From Actinomortierella ambigua (Eukaryota; Mortierellomycota; Mortierellomycetes; Mortierellales; Mortierellaceae), in NCBI GenBank assembly GCA_016098155.1, contig JAAAJB010000806.1:1-12234 (forward strand): 12,234 nucleotides of DNA, read 5' to 3'. Under the pieces are notes generated by a model. That model saw only the letters and a program-made list of their open reading frames with translations, made no database searches and was not told the origin of the DNA. Shown here one piece after another: positions 9,100 through 12,234 of the stretch (positions within the stretch are counted from its first letter, which is position 1; every line of letters starts with the position of its first letter). The translations under genes were made by a program, and so were the position numbers.

Positions 9100-10068
9100 G
9101 CCTGCTGTGGTGCCTGCTGCTGTTGCTGTGGTTGCTGCAGCTTTTGCGACTGGTGTGGTGGTGCGAGCTGATCCTGGGGCTGCTGAGAAGCTTTGCGCGC
9201 TACTTTGCGAGATTGACAAGATTGGAATGGTGGGGACGGGGAGAGAGAACCAAGGCGTTGGCGGAGATTAGTTTTTTTTTTTTTTTTTTTGTGTTCCCTC
9301 TCATTCGAAACAAAGAATACCACCATGCAGCAAGTTCTCCATAACCCCCATCCATACCTTGCTGATTCTGTTGAGAAGGCTTTGGCTCGTCGTGGCAAAG
9401 GTGACCGATGTTACGTTTGATACATCTCTGGCATGGTCGACCTAGACAATCACCCAAACCAAAAAAGGGGTACCATAGTGATCGCTCGTGAGAATTGGTG
9501 AAGAAAAAAAAAAAGTGGCGGCGACACTCTATGAACAGGGGCAAATAGTCCCATCCAAGCTGTCAAACATGCGTCCTCTTTGCCATGCAAACCGGTGCCT
9601 ACCATCGTCGCAGGTCATATGGGATCGTCGGCAATAAACACAGGCTAGTAGTGTTTTCCAAAGGACCAACAGTTGGGTGTGTCAATATTTCTGGAACCGC
9701 AACAATTGCCTCGTTCGTTCAGCCAGAGTGGAATGGCTCTAGAATTCCTCCAAGGTCTTGATTAGTTCATTCGCCACGAGGGGGGCAGCAACTGATGAGC
9801 TCCTACCATGTGTCACTTTTCGCCGCTTGGGGCCAGCACGCTTCTTCTTAGGGTCCGAGTTGTCGTCGTCCTGTTGCTGCTGCTGGCTAGCGTTGTCCTT
9901 ACTACTGCCGTTGTTGCTATTGTTGCCTGGAGTGGAAGTGCTGCTGCTGCTCGGTGTGCCTGTTGGCGACGAAGGCTTGGAACTGGCATGGTTGCTGGAT
10001 GTAGCGCCAGAGGACTGCTCCGCTGAGGCTGCGGTGGTGGTTGCAGCAGCGTTGTTATTCATGGCCAT
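7568..10068 (-). CDS. Zn(II)2Cys6 transcription factor with PAS domain, ERT1/RDS2/GSM1 group
   Basis: Seven exons on the minus strand: 10068-9807, 9644-9603, 9441-9358, 9202-8833, 8633-8406, 8243-7928 and 7750-7568. They total 1485 bases (494 aa). All six introns are GT..AG and all phases match. The start is ATG 10068; no earlier ATG is in frame. Residues 1-72 are Ser/Thr/Asn-rich. A basic nuclear-localisation stretch PKKKRAGPKRRK (73-84) leads into the zinc cluster, with Cys 89, 92, 99, 105, 108 and 117 in canonical C-x2-C-x6-C-x5-C-x2-C-x8-C spacing, split over three exons. Residues about 125-216 are Gln-rich. GNEFNVISDFL (246-256) opens the conserved region, and about 366-490 is PAS-like and ends FTIRRDKYNIPTVIVGNFLP. 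Known members bind gluconeogenic and carbon-source gene promoters in the nucleus. Which subgroup this is (ERT1/AcuK, RDS2/AcuM or GSM1) I cannot decide by eye. The start of exon 4 could also be 9190. Confidence 0.93.
8638..8688 (+). repeat. GA-rich microsatellite inside intron 4 of the regulator gene
   Basis: A GAGA-rich stretch with an interrupted (GA)n core lies immediately upstream of the exon 5 acceptor. In the transcript sense it reads as a CT-rich polypyrimidine tract, a natural part of the 3' splice site. Confidence 0.7.
9272..9290 (+). repeat. poly-T run (19 T) inside intron 3 of the regulator gene
   Basis: Nineteen consecutive T on the plus strand, which is poly-A in the transcript. 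It sits mid-intron about 70 bases before the exon 4 acceptor. Confidence 0.8.
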
Positions 10069-10304
10069 GCCGGGTGGAGAATGCGAAGGAATGGACGTTA
10101 GGTCCTGGAGGTTGTTTCTTGGATGTACTTGAGAGAATTGTGGTGTTGCGAGAGTGAGGCAGATATGCACGGAGAGAATGAGCGAGTGGTGGGTGCAGAG
10201 TGTTGAGTGAGGTCGATGGTAAGGTCCTGCTTGATTGCCCTTGGGTTGTTGGCGACCTTTTGATGGCAGACGGAGTGAATCAGCAGCGTTGGAATTTGTG
10301 GGGA

Positions 10305-10354
10305 CCCGAGAGAGAGAGAAAGATAAAGAGAGAAAGGAGAGAGAGAGAGAGAGG
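10305..10354 (+). repeat. interrupted GA microsatellite
   Basis: GAGAGAGAGAAAGATAAAGAG and similar purine-only sequence upstream of the regulator start, ending in a short G run. It is CT-rich on the regulator's sense strand. Confidence 0.7.
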
Positions 10355-10740
10355 GGGAAAAGACGTTTTTTTAAAACAGAGAGAAATTGAAAGACCCGCA
10401 GAGGAATTGTTGCCCTCGTTTCTACTGACGATCGGTCCTCTGTCTAGACGGTTGGTCCCTTTTGTATGTATCCACTACGATTGTCTCCCACCCATCCACA
10501 CTACCTTTCATTTCTCGCTCTTTCTCTCTGGTAGAGCATCGCTCCTCCATGCTCCCGTGGATCTGTTTGGGTGTAGGTAGACAGACGGACTATGTAGCTC
10601 AGTCAAAAATGTCCCAGGATCAAGAAAAAGAGTCATCCCAGATGTAAAAAAAAATTAAGGTTCTCTCGAGTCCCCGCCCCGATTTGTTCAAGTGGGGAGT
10701 GAGACTAAAGAAAGAGTGTGTTGGCTGTTCATTGTTCCCT

Positions 10741-10841
10741 TTTACAGAGAGAGAGTGAGTGAGTGAGAGCGTGAAGAGGGGAGAGAGAGTGAGAGAGGGG
10801 GGGAGAGGGAGAGAGTGAGTGATTGGGTGAGTGAGTCGTCC
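10741..10841 (+). repeat. 100-base polypurine tract with GAGA and GTGA units
   Basis: Alternating GAGAGA and GTGAGTGAGTGA blocks, almost free of C, in the divergent promoter region between the regulator and the receptor. Confidence 0.7.
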
Positions 10842-10984
10842 TCGGAACGAGACACATGGGGTCTTTCATACAGCATTCTCCTTTTCCGTCTAGTGCATGC
10901 AGCAGCAGAACAGTGGACCTCCTCTTCCGGAAGGGCCGCCGCCCGCGCAGTCCTTGTGGTGTGTGAACGTTAGAAATGGAGGCA

Positions 10985-11006
10985 GTCTGTCTGTCTGTCT
11001 GTCTGT
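10985..11006 (+). repeat. GTCT microsatellite
   Basis: Five GTCT units plus GT. It interrupts the Gln/Pro-rich open stretch that begins at 10897, which argues against that frame being coding beyond about 10960. Confidence 0.8.
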
Positions 11007-11605
11007 TGGCTGTACTACTGTGCTACTTGTACAAACGGGGAATGCCGGAGAGGAGCACAGACCGACAGAACCCTGTTCGTAGACAGTCTACCATTTCATG
11101 AGGACAGACAATTTTTGCCTAGTCCACCACGTACATGTAGTCGTGGTAAAAGTAGGACAAGTAGGCGCGATGGCATAGCACACGCTTCCGATGCAAATGT
11201 CTCTCTTGTCGTGTGACCTTGCCGACAATAAGGTATGTCTCCGCGTCTATCCTTGATAGACTCTTGAACCAATGGAGCCAATGCCTACTTTTTTTTCCCT
11301 ACCTGGGCATGCCCTTCCCCTCTATCCACCTCCATTCGCTCTCCAGTCCTCAACGGCCTCCGTTTCAGCCCATTGGCCCTACGAAACATGCTGGCTGTGA
11401 AAAAGAAAAAAAAACAGTGCAACAGCAACCGCATTGGCCGGTATCTCTCCTTGTCCAAAGTGTACACCACTCAGCGACTCTTCCTTCCGCCACCTTCTCC
11501 ACCTTTTCCCTCCATCCTCAGTCTTCACTTGCATCAACAGCGACAGCAGCATCCTTCTCATCCTTCTCACTTGTTCTCTCTCCCTCTCTCCCTCTCTCCC
11601 TCCCC

Positions 11606-11632
11606 CTCTCTCTCTCTCTCTCTCTCTCTCTC
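11606..11632 (+). repeat. CT microsatellite directly upstream of the receptor start
   Basis: About 13 CT units that end seven bases before the ATG at 11640. Pyrimidine-rich tracts at this place are usual for fungal 5' leaders. It is complementary to the GA run at 12182-12234. Confidence 0.85.
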
Positions 11633-11639
11633 CGGCGTC

Positions 11640-12177
11640 ATGTTGGACGCCCTACTTATCGCCTACCTCGTCCTGGAATATGTATCGGTGATTCTTCTCC
11701 TCTACCTCATTGTGTATTGCCACAACCGTCGGGTCAATCTGACACTCCAACTGTTCTGTGCGGTCGCACTCCTCAACAACATCAACGAGACGATGCTCAT
11801 CCTTCACCAGCTCACCTTGGGCATGACAAGCGTCGAGGCCACCCGTGGCGAGCCTATCTGTATCGCCAATGCCGTGATCGAGCACCTGTTGCCACTCGTC
11901 CTCACGTTCTTGGCCAGCTGCATTGGCTTCCACATCTGGTTTGTCGTGGTGGCCAAGCAAAAGACGACCGAGCCACAGATGGTCAAGTGGTATTGCCTTG
12001 TGTCGATTGGCATTCCCGTCGTCACCACCATCCTCGCCTGCGTTCTCTTGCGTGATCGTCCCTATCTCACCTCGTACCCTCGCCGTTTTTATTGCACACT
12101 GGCCGATACGCCTGTGACCGCCGCGACATTTGCCCTCCCACTCTTTGTTGCCAGTGTCCCTGGCATAATCTTTTCCA
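11640..12177 (+). CDS. GPCR-like seven-helix membrane receptor, first exon (5' partial gene)
   Basis: The frame starts at ATG 11640 and gives 179 codons plus one base before a probable donor GTATGA (12178-12183). Five hydrophobic helices are visible: about 4-27, 34-60, 73-104, 115-137 and 158-179. The loops contain CHNRRVN (27-33) after helix 1 and AKQKTTEPQ (105-113) after helix 3, both with net positive charge and so probably cytoplasmic, which places the N-terminus outside. Cys74 before helix 3 and Cys152 in the loop before helix 5 sit where the conserved GPCR disulfide joins helix 3 and the second outer loop. The layout fits the first five of seven helices, so two helices and the tail should follow outside the window. 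I cannot assign a class or ligand. If unspliced, the frame would run into an implausible Arg-Glu repeat encoded by the GA run. It diverges from the zinc-cluster regulator. Confidence 0.8.
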
Positions 12178-12178
12178 G

Positions 12179-12183
<5 letters not shown>
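12178..12183 (+). promoter_or_regulatory. probable 5' splice site of the receptor gene
   Basis: GTATGA directly follows the end of helix 5 and precedes a pure GA run that would encode only Arg-Glu repeats. The inferred donors in the regulator gene have the same GTA start (GTAGGA, GTATGG, GTAAGT, GTATGT). The acceptor is outside the window. Confidence 0.65.

Positions 12184-12234
<51 letters not shown>
12182..12234 (+). repeat. GA microsatellite reaching the window edge
   Basis: About 26 uninterrupted GA units run to the last base, most likely inside an intron of the receptor gene. Its true length cannot be known from the window. A long simple repeat at the end is also where assemblies commonly break. 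Confidence 0.9.

Larger units (their letters stand above)
10069..11639. other. 1.6 kb divergent intergenic region rich in polypurine tracts
   Basis: Lies between the start codons of the minus-strand regulator and the plus-strand receptor. GA-rich blocks (10305-10354 and 10741-10841) would be CT-rich leader or promoter DNA for the regulator. A (CT)n block abuts the receptor start. Fragments with coding character are a 12-codon plus-strand frame at 10609, a Gln/Pro-rich plus-strand stretch from 10897, and a 54-codon minus-strand stretch ending in TAG at 11119. None could be joined into a convincing gene. Confidence 0.55.

Noticed and set aside
8863..9344. Ala/Thr-rich, Val-rich and Leu-rich open frames on both strands
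   Set aside because: They are other-frame readings of the CAG/CAA repeats that encode the polyglutamine part of the zinc-cluster regulator.
9739..9806. Continuation of regulator exon 1 to a stop near 9739 as a single-exon 143-codon gene starting at 10170
   Set aside because: The start at 10170 is GTG, not ATG. Splicing at 9806 joins the basic stretch directly to the zinc cluster, as expected for the family.
11213..12055. 280-codon plus-strand frame across the receptor start
   Set aside because: It translates the CT microsatellite as Ser/Leu repeats and reads the receptor exon in the wrong frame. The frame from 11640 gives clean membrane helices instead.
12180..12234. Arg-Glu repeat as a C-terminal extension of the receptor
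   Set aside because: A GTATGA donor lies exactly before the GA run, and an intracellular Arg-Glu repeat after helix 5 would be implausible for a seven-helix protein.
1..12234. CRISPR arrays, insertion sequences, phage or integron parts
   Set aside because: No regularly spaced identical repeats, no transposase or integrase domain and no long terminal inverted repeats were seen, and the window is eukaryotic in gene structure.

Overview
The window looks like nuclear DNA from a filamentous fungus, most likely an early-diverging one (Mucoromycota in the broad sense); the lineage is inference. The signs are a Zn(II)2Cys6 transcription factor with a PAS domain, spliceosomal introns with GT..AG ends, pyrimidine-rich leaders before start codons, AATAAA signals, and wide gene spacing with many microsatellites. 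I see no bacterial operon structure, transposon, CRISPR array, rRNA or tRNA.

Five genes are well supported, in order. (1) 2415-3719 (+): intronless, DUF4238-like protein of 434 aa with an inserted Gly/Arg-rich segment. (2) 4351-4782 (-): compact DUF1917/BLES03-like protein of 143 aa. (3) 6367-6711 (+): secreted ten-cysteine peptide precursor whose central six cysteines follow the spacing of a cysteine-stabilised alpha/beta (defensin-like) fold. (4) 7568-10068 (-): a seven-exon gene that I reassembled by hand into a 494-aa Zn2Cys6 plus PAS regulator of the ERT1/RDS2/GSM1 group (non-fermentable carbon and gluconeogenesis control). (5) 11640 onward (+): first exon of a seven-helix, GPCR-like receptor, with five helices visible and the exon ending in a probable intron made of a (GA)n run that reaches the window edge.

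The layout alternates. Genes 1 and 2 converge, 2 and 3 diverge over about 1.6 kb, 3 and 4 converge, and 4 and 5 diverge over about 1.6 kb of polypurine/polypyrimidine-rich DNA. The first 2.4 kb holds no confident gene. A possible C-terminal tail of a plus-strand gene lies at the left edge, and a few short open frames follow it. Nothing shows that the five genes form one pathway. A receptor beside a carbon-source regulator is suggestive at most. I do not see a convincing undescribed multi-gene system; the most novel single item is the ten-cysteine secreted peptide.
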